Source of the DNA: Williamsia sp. 1135
GTDB taxonomy: Bacteria > Actinomycetota > Actinomycetes > Mycobacteriales > Mycobacteriaceae
Assembly: GCF_002095395.1 (NCBI RefSeq)
Contig: NZ_MJEI01000062.1
Coordinates: forward strand, 1-38,044
Length of the DNA stretch: 38,044 nt
Direction of reading: 5' to 3'
This document shows, in pieces, positions 23,534-31,345 of this stretch. The translations under genes were made by a program, and so were the position numbers. Positions within the stretch are counted from its first letter, which is position 1, and every line of letters starts with the position of its first letter. The notes beneath the pieces were generated by a model, which saw nothing but the letters and a program-made list of their open reading frames with translations, was not told the DNA's origin and searched no databases.

Positions 23534-25282
23534 GTGAGCGACCTGCCGGAAACAACGTCATTGCCAACCTATTTCGGGCCCAAAGCAGCTCCCTTGTTCG
23601 GGGTCGTGCACCTACCCGCGGACGCACAGGTGCGTGGGGGTGTGGTGATGTGCCCGCCGCTGGGTAAAGAGCAGGCCGACACCACCAGGGGCATGAAGTA
23701 CCTCGGCGAAGTGTTGGCACGCAGCGGTTTCCTCGTTCTCCGCTTCGACTATGCCTGCACCGGCGAGTCGTCCGGCTCGCAAGAATCGCCGGACGCAGCG
23801 CAACGCTGGCTCGACAGCATCGACAGTGCGGTGAGTTACGTGCGCGAGCACACCGACAGCGTGTCCCTCGTCGGGCTTCGAGCAGGGGCGCTGCTCGGCG
23901 GCCAGAACCAGGACCTCCTGCAGACCCTCGACGCCCTGGTCCTGTGGGACCCAGTGGCCAAGGGGCGCCACTACGTCCGCGGACAGATGGCGCTGCACAA
24001 TATGTCGATCGGGATGGTCGATGCCGATGATCCCCGGGTGCATCTGGTGGGCACCTCGCTGGCCCAGAGCGCAGCCGACGCCTTGGCTCGCATGCACCTG
24101 ACCGCGCAGACCCTCGTCGAGGGACCAAAGGCGTTGCTGTGCGGGATACGCGACACCGACGTGAGTGGACGATTCGCGACCGAGCTGGAAGCTGCGGGTG
24201 CCGAGGTGTTCCCCATCGGTGATCCAACGCCTTTCGTGGCCTCGCACACCGTGTACTTCGAGTTCCCTGTCGCCGTGATCGAGCGAATCGCGCAGTGGCT
24301 CGATACCACCGTCGGGGCCCAAACCCGCAGTGCGGTCGTCGCGCCCTCGAACCACGCTGTACTCCCGGACAGTCCGGCGGGTCCCGCCATCAGAAAGAGC
24401 ATTCACACCCTCGACGACGGGACGATCGTGTGGATCACCGAGCCCGACAGTGAGCGGCCTGCGAGCGCGCCGTTACTCGTGGCCCATTCGACCGCCAACG
24501 ACATCCGCACCGGGCCGGCACGGCTGTGGGCTGATCTCGCGGAGCTGGTCGCGCGCCGAGGTGGCCGGGCCGTTCGCTATGACCGATACGGGGTCGGGGA
24601 GACGTCACCGGTAGATCCGGTCGACGACTTCTCGCCCCTGCACACAACCGAATCGATCGGCCAGGCGCGAGCGGTCACCGAGTTTGCGACGGTGGGTGTG
24701 CCGTCACGGGTCGTTCACGCCGGCGTGTGCTCAGGGTCATGGCTGGCTGCGCACCTCGGAACCCGGGGAGCCCAGTCCCGGGTCGTGATGATCAATCCGT
24801 TGATGTGGCGACTACGCACAACAACATTCGACACCACGAAAGCGTCTGCGATCGGTGCCGGCCCCTCGGTGTCCGAGGTGGTCGAGTCCACGGGGCCCGA
24901 CAACAGGCTGACAGCACTGCAGATGAAGTTGCGCGAGAGGTTCGGACCTCTCCTGCGAGCCCACATGCCGTACCCGGTCGTGAACCTGCTGGGGGCCGCC
25001 GGCGTGGTGCAGGCCCCGAAAATATTGCTTGCTGCGCTCGCAAAGCGCGGGGTAACACCTGATCTGCTCTTCTCGCCCTGGGATTACGAGAGATTCACCC
25101 TCAACCGTGGCCCTCGGGCGATAGAGGCACTCGGACGTCGTGGCCGACGCCCGAACGTGCGGGTGAGTGCCTCTGGCGATCATCCGGCCATGCACTGGCT
25201 CATCCGCGAGTCCGTGGTCGAGGTGTGCCTGGACGCACTCGGTCTCACAACGGAAGGTCTGAACACGCTGGAAGAGGCCTAA
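23534..25282 (+). CDS. tandem alpha/beta hydrolase, exosortase-associated type
   Basis: The protein has 582 residues and is two alpha/beta-hydrolase domains in one chain. Domain 1 (about 1-260) has GGVVMCPPLGKEQADTTRG and LRFDYACTGESSG. At the nucleophile elbow it reads GLRAG (Arg116), so no Ser or Cys is available. Domain 2 (about 285-575) has VRYDRYGVGETSP and the elbow AGVCSGSW, placing Cys399 at the nucleophile position. SGDHPAMHWL supplies a likely His. Similar paired hydrolases occur in exosortase-linked EPS loci as separate genes. Here it starts 3 nt after the ligase stop. It could release or transfer the acyl/aminoacyl group as a thioesterase; that is inference. It is cytoplasmic, and converges on the EAL gene with a 14-bp gap. 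Confidence 0.75.
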   Translation: MSDLPETTSLPTYFGPKAAPLFGVVHLPADAQVRGGVVMCPPLGKEQADTTRGMKYLGEVLARSGFLVLRFDYACTGESSGSQESPDAAQRWLDSIDSAVSYVREHTDSVSLVGLRAGALLGGQNQDLLQTLDALVLWDPVAKGRHYVRGQMALHNMSIGMVDADDPRVHLVGTSLAQSAADALARMHLTAQTLVEGPKALLCGIRDTDVSGRFATELEAAGAEVFPIGDPTPFVASHTVYFEFPVAVIERIAQWLDTTVGAQTRSAVVAPSNHAVLPDSPAGPAIRKSIHTLDDGTIVWITEPDSERPASAPLLVAHSTANDIRTGPARLWADLAELVARRGGRAVRYDRYGVGETSPVDPVDDFSPLHTTESIGQARAVTEFATVGVPSRVVHAGVCSGSWLAAHLGTRGAQSRVVMINPLMWRLRTTTFDTTKASAIGAGPSVSEVVESTGPDNRLTALQMKLRERFGPLLRAHMPYPVVNLLGAAGVVQAPKILLAALAKRGVTPDLLFSPWDYERFTLNRGPRAIEALGRRGRRPNVRVSASGDHPAMHWLIRESVVEVCLDALGLTTEGLNTLEEA

Positions 25283-25296
25283 GACATCGTCGGCGG

Positions 25297-26562
25297 CTAG
25301 GACGCGTCGATCGTGATCTCGTCGGCCGGCGCGGGTTTCCCGAACAGGTAACCCTGCCCGTGGGTGAACCCGAGCTCTCGCAGATGCGCGATCTGGCCCG
25401 GGTCTTCGACACCCTCGGCAACGGTCGCCATCCCGAGTGAGCTGGAGAGAGCACAGACGGCCTTGACGATGCTGTGCATGGTGTTGTCGTCGGCGCCCAC
25501 CTTCGCGATCAGGGAACGGTCGATCTTCACCACCTGCACCGGCTGCTCGACCATGTACCGCAGCGCCGCGAACCCGGTGCCGAGGTCGTCGACGCAGACG
25601 GTGCACCCCAGTGCGTCGAGCTCGATGAGGGTCGCCGATGCGGGCGAACCGACCTCGATGAGGTCTCGTTCGGTGACCTCGACCCACAGTGCGTCGGCGG
25701 GCACACCCGTGGACTCCAAGATTGCGGCAACGAGTTCGGGCAGCGTCCGGTCTTGTAACTGCCGGGCAGAGAAATTGACCGAGACGAACAGGCCGGGGGT
25801 CGTGGATGCGGCCCGCCAGATCGCGAGCTGCTCCAGCGCCGCCTGCACTCCCCAGCGGCCGATCGGGACGATGAGCGACGTGGCCTCGGCAGCGTCGAGG
25901 AAGTCGTGGGGTTTGCGGACCTCGTCGGCCACCTGCCACCGCAGCAGCGACTCGTAACCGACGGTCTTCATCGTGGTGATGTCGATGATCGGTTGGTAAT
26001 AGAGCGCGAAGTCGGTACCGACCGCGTTCGACAATTCGGTGGTCCTCGACACCTCGGTCTGCAATCGGGCGATCGAGTCAGGGGTCGCGTGCGCCACCGT
26101 GTCGCCGTCGACGATCGCGTAGTGGACCGCGGAGATCGCTGCCTGGACGAGGTCCGCCACGTCGGTGGCGGTGGTGACCACCGAAGAGATGGCCAGACCC
26201 TGGCAGGCCGGGACGAAGTACCCGCCGCCGTCGATTTTGAGTTGTCGCGTCAGACACTCGGAGATCAAGCGTTCCACCGTTTCCGGTGCGATGTCCCTGA
26301 CGTCGAAACCCACGGTGAGAAGGTCGTTGTAGGGTCCCACCGACACCGTGCAGGCGCGCCCGAGCATCTCGACCAGCGCACTGTGGGCCGCAGGCCTCAT
26401 CTTCTCTGACGGATCCCAGCCGACCGCGCCTGCGAGGAGACCGGTCGGGTCGAGGCACACCACCGAGACGCCAAGGAAGTCGAAGTCGAGGTGAGCGGTG
26501 CAAGCGCGGATCTCCGTGATTCCGTCGCGGGCGGACCCGGGCGACGATGGGGGGAGCGCCAT
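25297..26562 (-). CDS. EAL-domain c-di-GMP phosphodiesterase with degenerate N-terminal GGDEF-like domain
   Basis: The protein has 421 residues. By family it linearises cyclic-di-GMP. The N-terminal about 170 residues look like a decayed GGDEF fold without signature (LLTVGFDVRD, ADLVQAAISAVHYAIVDG). The EAL domain (about 175-418) has the signature as ESL (204-206) in VGYESLLRW. It retains the other catalytic residues: Asn263 (SVNFSARQL), Glu295 (VEVTERD), Asp325-Asp326 (VDDLGTGF), Lys346 (VVKIDRS), Glu383 (VAEGVED) and Gln403 (HGQGYLFGKP). Activity is therefore likely. ATG 26562 is chosen for AGGAAGG about 5 nt upstream; the upstream frame is Arg-rich. It is divergent from the membrane GGDEF gene, so synthesis and breakdown sit side by side. 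Confidence 0.88.
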   Translation of the reverse strand: MALPPSSPGSARDGITEIRACTAHLDFDFLGVSVVCLDPTGLLAGAVGWDPSEKMRPAAHSALVEMLGRACTVSVGPYNDLLTVGFDVRDIAPETVERLISECLTRQLKIDGGGYFVPACQGLAISSVVTTATDVADLVQAAISAVHYAIVDGDTVAHATPDSIARLQTEVSRTTELSNAVGTDFALYYQPIIDITTMKTVGYESLLRWQVADEVRKPHDFLDAAEATSLIVPIGRWGVQAALEQLAIWRAASTTPGLFVSVNFSARQLQDRTLPELVAAILESTGVPADALWVEVTERDLIEVGSPASATLIELDALGCTVCVDDLGTGFAALRYMVEQPVQVVKIDRSLIAKVGADDNTMHSIVKAVCALSSSLGMATVAEGVEDPGQIAHLRELGFTHGQGYLFGKPAPADEITIDAS

Positions 26563-26842
26563 GCCCAACCTTCCTGCCCACCTGCGGAGCCGACACCGGG
26601 TCGGGCTCCCATTACACGAGCTGGGTCGCCTTGAGAATACCTCCAACATACGAATGCGCTCTCTGCGCATGGTCGTGATCCCACCGGCTGTCTACACTGC
26701 ATGGAGCCGTGCGACCCGTGCTGGGTGCACCATCGAGTTTCGTGAAGCCGCCGCGGGATACGATCGTGCAAACCCATCTTCGGCATCGACAAATGTGCGG
26801 TGGGTTCGGGCTTCTCTCCACGGGAATGGACAGGCTGCGACA
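26563..26842. promoter_or_regulatory. divergent region between EAL and GGDEF genes
   Basis: This stretch of 280 bp should hold promoters for both c-di-GMP genes. The frame of the GGDEF gene stays open through it, so a longer N-terminus cannot be excluded, but the residues look non-coding. No clear operator was seen. Confidence 0.3.
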
Positions 26843-28018
26843 GTGAGTTCAAGGTATTTCGGACGCTTCGACGCGCGTTCGACTGCCGTACTCATCAGCA
26901 CCTTCGGCGCAATCGGGTTGCCGGTCTTCGCTTTGATCGCGCCGTCGCTCATCGTCGCCGGAGGATTCAAGTATCTCACGGTGATCTGGCTGTTCTCGGC
27001 CATAACATTCGCGATCACACTTTATGTGGGGCGGTTGACCGATCGGCAATTCGCGATACTCGGTTTCGGCGGAATGGTCGGAGTCGCCTGGGCCGCCTAT
27101 CTCGTGACAGATCCGGCCGTATCGCGAGCAATTGTCGCTCTGCTGGCGGCCATTCCCGCGATCGCGGCGATGGCCTCTTCGCTTCGGGTGACCATCTCGT
27201 TCGCGGTGTTCGCCATGGGCCTCGCCGTGTTCCTGTCGACTCTCAATGCCACGTCGTGGGTCGCTGCGATGGTTGCCGGTGGTGCCTCGGTGACCACCGT
27301 CCTGGTACCGGTTTTCATGGTTGGTGCACTACGCCGATCGCTCGACTTCGCGCTGTCGCGCGTGGCGAAACTGGGTGACACCGATCCGCTCACTGGAATC
27401 CTCAACCGGCGTGGATTCCTCAACAGCAGCAGTCGTCTCCTGGAATGGATCGTCGCGCACGGAAAGTGCGTGGGCTTCATGATGATCGACATAGACGATT
27501 TCAAGAACGTCAATGATGCCCTCGGCCATGCAGCCGGGGACGCGGTGTTGGTGGACGCTGTCGCGAAGATCGAGAGCGCGGCGCCGCCCTATGCTCTCCT
27601 CAGCCGATTCGGCGGCGAAGAGTTCGTCGTGATGTACGCCTCCGACAATCGAGAAGAATTCTTCCAGCTAGCCGAAAACATTCGTTTGGCCGTCGCGGAG
27701 CAATGTCCTGTCACGATCAGTGTCGGCGCCGTGCAAGCGCCGTTGGGAAAAGCCTCCGACGGAACACCGAATATCGACAAGGTCATCGATTCCCTCACCC
27801 GAATGGCCGACCAGAGCGTCTACTACGCGAAGAACGGTGGCCGCAACAGAGTGGTGTCCATGGTGGCCCCGGCGATCCAATGGACCCCAGGGCCACCATC
27901 TGAGCCGACCGTCAGGATCGTGGACACGACCCGCAACGTCGGCGTGTTGGCACTGATGCGTCGGTTCAACGACAGAGATCAGGCGGCTCCCGCGCGCGAC
28001 GGCGAGAACAGACTCTGA
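26843..28018 (+). CDS. membrane-bound GGDEF diguanylate cyclase
   Basis: The protein has 391 residues. Six or so hydrophobic helices (about 14-165, MASE-like) are followed by a GGDEF domain (about 178-345). It has DPLTGILNRRGF, MIDIDDFKNVNDALGHAAGD (Asp215, Asp217) and an intact GGEEF (257-261), so it should make c-di-GMP at the membrane. There is no RxxD I-site in the usual place. A tail of about 45 residues after VYYAKNGGRNRVV is unstructured. GTG 26843 is tentative; no strong ribosome-binding site is visible and an ATG lies upstream at 26654. The 3' end overlaps the convergent GNAT-like gene by 40 bp. Confidence 0.82.
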   Translation: MSSRYFGRFDARSTAVLISTFGAIGLPVFALIAPSLIVAGGFKYLTVIWLFSAITFAITLYVGRLTDRQFAILGFGGMVGVAWAAYLVTDPAVSRAIVALLAAIPAIAAMASSLRVTISFAVFAMGLAVFLSTLNATSWVAAMVAGGASVTTVLVPVFMVGALRRSLDFALSRVAKLGDTDPLTGILNRRGFLNSSSRLLEWIVAHGKCVGFMMIDIDDFKNVNDALGHAAGDAVLVDAVAKIESAAPPYALLSRFGGEEFVVMYASDNREEFFQLAENIRLAVAEQCPVTISVGAVQAPLGKASDGTPNIDKVIDSLTRMADQSVYYAKNGGRNRVVSMVAPAIQWTPGPPSEPTVRIVDTTRNVGVLALMRRFNDRDQAAPARDGENRL

Positions 28019-28731
28019 CGGTTTGTGGTCAGCGGCGCAGAGGTGGCCACCATCTGTGCGTACACCGCCGGGTCGGCGTCGGCGGCCAGAGTTTCCCGGT
28101 CCCACCACATCAGGCTGGTGCGGTAGCGGTTATCGGGGTACGGCGAGGCGGGGATGTCCTCGGCCACGCGACCGCCGGCCGATTCCCAGCGGCGCAGTAC
28201 GTGATCGGCGGCCGTCGCCATGATGTACCGCGTGCCCATCAGTGTGAAGGTGGGAATTGCCAGACGTGCGAGCATGCCGGCGACGGTCGGTGCGGCGGGA
28301 CCGTCGGCGGCCCAGGCGGTCTTCATCTCGACGATGCCCTCATCCAACCGTGACCGGATCGCCTCGGTGACAAGTTCCAGGCCGGGCTGTCCCGCCCACT
28401 CCAGCAGTGCGTGTGACTGATGCGGGTCGACGTACGGACCCTGCGCCCGGACGCCGCCGATGACGGCGCCGTCCTCGTCCACTGCCGCGTAGAACAACGA
28501 CGTGCACTCGCCACGCACGACGGTGTCGTATTCGAGGGCCATGGAGACGCCGTGCGACGCATACGACGCGCGGGCGCCGTCGAGGTAATCGAGCCACAGG
28601 CTCGGGTCGGACGAGGGTGTCGCGACGACCAGCGACGTCGAACCCTTGACAGTCAGGACCTGCGTCTGGATTTCACGCGCGGGGATGTCGGTGCGCGAGA
28701 AACGGTGGGCATTCACATAGTCTGTAGTCAC
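27979..28731 (-). CDS. GNAT-like acyltransferase-fold protein
   Basis: The protein has 250 residues. The order of elements (TSLFYAAVDEDGAVIGGVRAQGP, GLELVTEAIRSRLDEGIVEMKTAWA, FTLMGTRYIMATAADHVLRRWESAGG) suggests a GNAT/N-acyl-amino-acid-synthase-like fold, but I cannot point to a firm acetyl-CoA P-loop. GTG 28731 is supported by AGGAG 6 nt upstream. It lies beside an Rv1355c-family gene, as Rv1356c does in M. tuberculosis, though here the two genes are divergent. I could not verify that it is an Rv1356c homologue. If GNAT-like, the substrate is unknown. Confidence 0.6.
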   Translation of the reverse strand: MTTDYVNAHRFSRTDIPAREIQTQVLTVKGSTSLVVATPSSDPSLWLDYLDGARASYASHGVSMALEYDTVVRGECTSLFYAAVDEDGAVIGGVRAQGPYVDPHQSHALLEWAGQPGLELVTEAIRSRLDEGIVEMKTAWAADGPAAPTVAGMLARLAIPTFTLMGTRYIMATAADHVLRRWESAGGRVAEDIPASPYPDNRYRTSLMWWDRETLAADADPAVYAQMVATSAPLTTNRQSLFSPSRAGAA

Positions 28732-28894
28732 TGAGGCTCCTGGTTTTGAGGGGTTTGCATTGCTACATCATCAATTCATTTAAAACAATTGTTGATGGGT
28801 GATGGCTTGCGGCGCTACTTAGTTCGGCGTAGGAAACGGGTTCACCGCGAGGTTCATCTGGTCAATTGTCGCTCGCGGGGCATCTACATGTCAT

Positions 28895-28911
28895 CGCCGC
28901 CGTGGGCGGCG
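28895..28911. repeat. GC-rich hairpin
   Basis: CGCCGCC-GTG-GGCGGCG is a perfect 7-bp stem with a 3-nt loop in otherwise AT-rich DNA. No T-run follows on either strand, so it is not a standard terminator. Confidence 0.5.
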
Positions 28912-29077
28912 TCATAACATTGAAAATTATGAGATATCGCTAAGCCCTGATTTTCTTTTATTAGATCTCGCGTATTCGCTTGCTGCGAACCTTGATTGGC
29001 GAACTTTCTCACGCTTCGCATTTCAGTTTCCCCCATTTCTGAAGAGACGACTGCATCGGTATAACGTCTCACTACAG

Positions 29078-29093
29078 CTGGCCACTTGGCCAG
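29078..29093. promoter_or_regulatory. palindromic operator candidate
   Basis: CTGGCCA-CT-TGGCCAG is a perfect 7-bp inverted repeat 35 bp upstream of the GTG start of the Rv1355c-family gene. The position fits a repressor site over a promoter or leader. The regulator is unknown. Confidence 0.4.
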
Positions 29094-29128
29094 GAAACGA
29101 CGCAGAAGACGGATGAGGAGGCGGTGCC

Positions 29129-31258
29129 GTGCCCGCGCCAGCGCAGGATCACACGCCGGCAGGAGGGGCGGCCGTCGAGATTCTCGATCCGCGATCCTCG
29201 AACGACCAGCCCAGGCTGGATGAACTCCGAGCCGATGGCGCGGTCGACTTCATCGATCTGACCGCCGAGTTGACCGAGGCGGCAGGGAAGCTGATGCCGC
29301 CTCCGGACGGCTGGCCGGAAGCCGACGGCAGCCGCTGGGTGTTCTACCCGTGGCGCGGCAAAGCGGTGCATCTACTCGGCCAGGCCGCATACCGAAGGTT
29401 GCGGCTCGATCGGAACCGAAACAAGCTGTCAGCCGGCGAGCAAGATCACGCAGCCACCCTCCGGATCGGTGTCGTCGGTCTGAGTGTCGGTCACGCGGTC
29501 GCACACACCCTCGCCCTGGAAGGTCTCTGCGGGCAGTTGCGACTCACCGATTTCGATGAGATCGAACTGACCAACTTGAACCGGGTGCCGGGGTCGGTGT
29601 TCGACATCGGGGTGAACAAGGCCGTGGTCGCGGCCCGACGGATCGCCGAACTCGACCCCTACCTCGATGTGCAGGTGCATCAGGGCGGCGCCGAGGCAGC
29701 GACGATCGATGCGTTTCTCGACGGGCTCGATGTGGTGATCGAAGAGTGCGACTCCTTCGACGCCAAGGTGCTGGTGCGGGATCGGGCGAGGGCGCTGGGG
29801 ATTCCGGTGATCATGGAAACCAGCGACGGCGGCGTGCTCGACGTCGAACGTTTCGACCTCGAACCCGACCGGCCGCTGTTCCACGGCCTGCTCGGCGATT
29901 TCGACGCCGAGGCCCTCGCCGGACTCACCACCGAGCAGAAGGCGCCGTTCGCGTTGAAGATCCTCGATGGGGCACGGCTGACTGCTCGCATGGCGGCGTC
30001 GGCGCTCGAGATGGGCCGAACCCTGTCTGCCTGGCCGCAGCTCGGCGGCGACGTGGCTCTCGGTGGTGCGACGGTCGCTGCGGCGGTGCGCCGGATCGTC
30101 CGGGGCGAGGACCTCCCCTCCGGCCGGGTGCGCGTGGATCTCGATTCGATTCTCGAAGGCCTGGAGTCGCCGGTTGTCGACGAGATTGTGCCCGAACGTG
30201 TTCCGGCGGATGTCCACACCATCATCGACGGTCTCGCCGCCCGTGATGCGGTGCTGTTCGCGGGATTGCGTGCGCCGTCCGCCGGTAATACACAACCGTG
30301 GCGATTCTCGTCCGACGACGACGGAGTGACCGTACGGCTGGACGCGTCGCCGACGTCGAGCGCCGATGTCGAACGCCGGGCGTCAGCCGTGAGTCTTGGT
30401 GCAGTGCTACACAACCTGACTGCCGCAGCCGCAGCCGTCGGGGTGTACGGCAAGGCAGGCATCGTCGGGAACGGCGACGACGTCCAGGTGCGGGTCGACT
30501 TCGGCGACATCGCCGAAACCGGTGCGAGCGTTCATCCCATCCTCGACCGTCGCACCAACAGAGCGTTCGGGGATGGCAGCGAAATCGATGCGGGTGTGGT
30601 CGCGGCGTTGTCGTCCGGCGGATCTGTCGGCACGGGTGTCCGGTTGATCACCGAGCGCCGTGCCCTCGCCGGATTTGCAGCCGTCGCCGGGGCCGCCGAA
30701 CGACTCCGGTACCTGACCCCCGCGCTGCACGCCGAGATGATGGCCGAGATCATCGATCCATCAGATGTGCACTCCGACACCGGTATCGATGTCGACGACC
30801 TGGCGTTGCTGCCGCAACAAGCACCCCTGATGGTGCTGCTGCGCAGGCCCGACGTGATGGCTCACCTGAACGCGTGGGGGGCCGGATCGGTACTGGGCGC
30901 AGATGCCCAGGGTCGCATCATGACGTCGTCGGCGCTGGCGGTGGTGACCCAGGAAGGGCGCAGCACCGCGGACTACGTGCGCGGTGGCCAGACGATGCAG
31001 GAGCTGTGGATCCGTGCCGAGATGATGGGCCTCGCAGTGCATCCGATGAACCCGGTTTTCCTCTACGCCGACGGCCGTTCGGAGCTGGCGCAGATCGCGC
31101 CGGATCGGGTGGACGAATTGGAGGCACTGGCAGCGCAATTCGCTGATGTGTTGAGTGTCGCCGACGGCGAGGTGGTCACCACGGTGCTGCGGTTGTTCCG
31201 CACGGACGCGACACCACCGGCGAGCCGGCGTCGGTCCTTGGCGAACCTGTTGGCCTGA
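29129..31258 (+). CDS. Rv1355c family protein (ThiF/E1-like plus nitroreductase-like fusion)
   Basis: The protein has 709 residues. The N-terminal part (about 110-260) is a ThiF/MoeB/E1-like nucleotide-binding domain: IGVVGLSVGHAVAHTLALEGLCG, then LTDFDEIELTNLNR. The C-terminal part (about 365-690) is nitroreductase-like and opens AARDAVLFAGLRAPSAGNTQPWRF, the usual FMN-site pattern, with later WIRAEMMGLAVHPMNPVF. The pairing matches M. tuberculosis Rv1355c (named MoeY by analogy). An adenylation step coupled to a flavin redox step is plausible, but no substrate is known. GTG 29129 has GAGGAGG 7 nt upstream. EAL and GGDEF genes nearby recall the Rv1354c-Rv1357c neighbourhood. Confidence 0.85.
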   Translation: MPAPAQDHTPAGGAAVEILDPRSSNDQPRLDELRADGAVDFIDLTAELTEAAGKLMPPPDGWPEADGSRWVFYPWRGKAVHLLGQAAYRRLRLDRNRNKLSAGEQDHAATLRIGVVGLSVGHAVAHTLALEGLCGQLRLTDFDEIELTNLNRVPGSVFDIGVNKAVVAARRIAELDPYLDVQVHQGGAEAATIDAFLDGLDVVIEECDSFDAKVLVRDRARALGIPVIMETSDGGVLDVERFDLEPDRPLFHGLLGDFDAEALAGLTTEQKAPFALKILDGARLTARMAASALEMGRTLSAWPQLGGDVALGGATVAAAVRRIVRGEDLPSGRVRVDLDSILEGLESPVVDEIVPERVPADVHTIIDGLAARDAVLFAGLRAPSAGNTQPWRFSSDDDGVTVRLDASPTSSADVERRASAVSLGAVLHNLTAAAAAVGVYGKAGIVGNGDDVQVRVDFGDIAETGASVHPILDRRTNRAFGDGSEIDAGVVAALSSGGSVGTGVRLITERRALAGFAAVAGAAERLRYLTPALHAEMMAEIIDPSDVHSDTGIDVDDLALLPQQAPLMVLLRRPDVMAHLNAWGAGSVLGADAQGRIMTSSALAVVTQEGRSTADYVRGGQTMQELWIRAEMMGLAVHPMNPVFLYADGRSELAQIAPDRVDELEALAAQFADVLSVADGEVVTTVLRLFRTDATPPASRRRSLANLLA

Positions 31259-31265
31259 CGCCGTC

Positions 31266-31345
31266 GAATCTGCTCCGCTTCTGGGGATCTGCTCCGGTTT
31301 CAGGGTGCTGGAAGTGGAGCGTGTTTCTGGAAGTGGAGCGGATTA
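31266..31345. repeat. nested inverted/direct repeat between convergent genes, terminator-like
   Basis: The left arm (31266-31302) holds two related units, GAATCTGCTCCGCTTCTGG and GATCTGCTCCGGTTTCAGG. The right arm (31308-31345) holds two copies of CTGGAAGTGGAGCG. As RNA, unit 1 pairs with the last copy across about 18 bp using G-U wobbles, and unit 2 pairs with the first copy with about one mismatch around a short loop. The right arm covers the stop of the minus-strand AbiEi-like gene, so it may end both transcripts. Confidence 0.55.

Larger units (their letters stand above)
28732..29128. promoter_or_regulatory. 397-bp AT-rich divergent intergenic region
   Basis: No credible gene is present. 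The DNA is clearly AT-richer than the rest (for example around 28765-28790 and 28915-28975), as expected for promoters of the GNAT-like and Rv1355c-family genes. It contains the hairpin at 28895-28911, the palindrome at 29078-29093, and an imperfect repeat near 28766-28797 (CATCAATT with AATTGTTGATG). It could also hold a small RNA, but nothing proves one. Confidence 0.4.

Noticed and set aside
28884-29072. 62-codon minus-strand open frame in the intergenic region
   Set aside because: GTG start without a ribosome-binding site, no family-like pattern, in AT-rich promoter-like DNA with hairpins.
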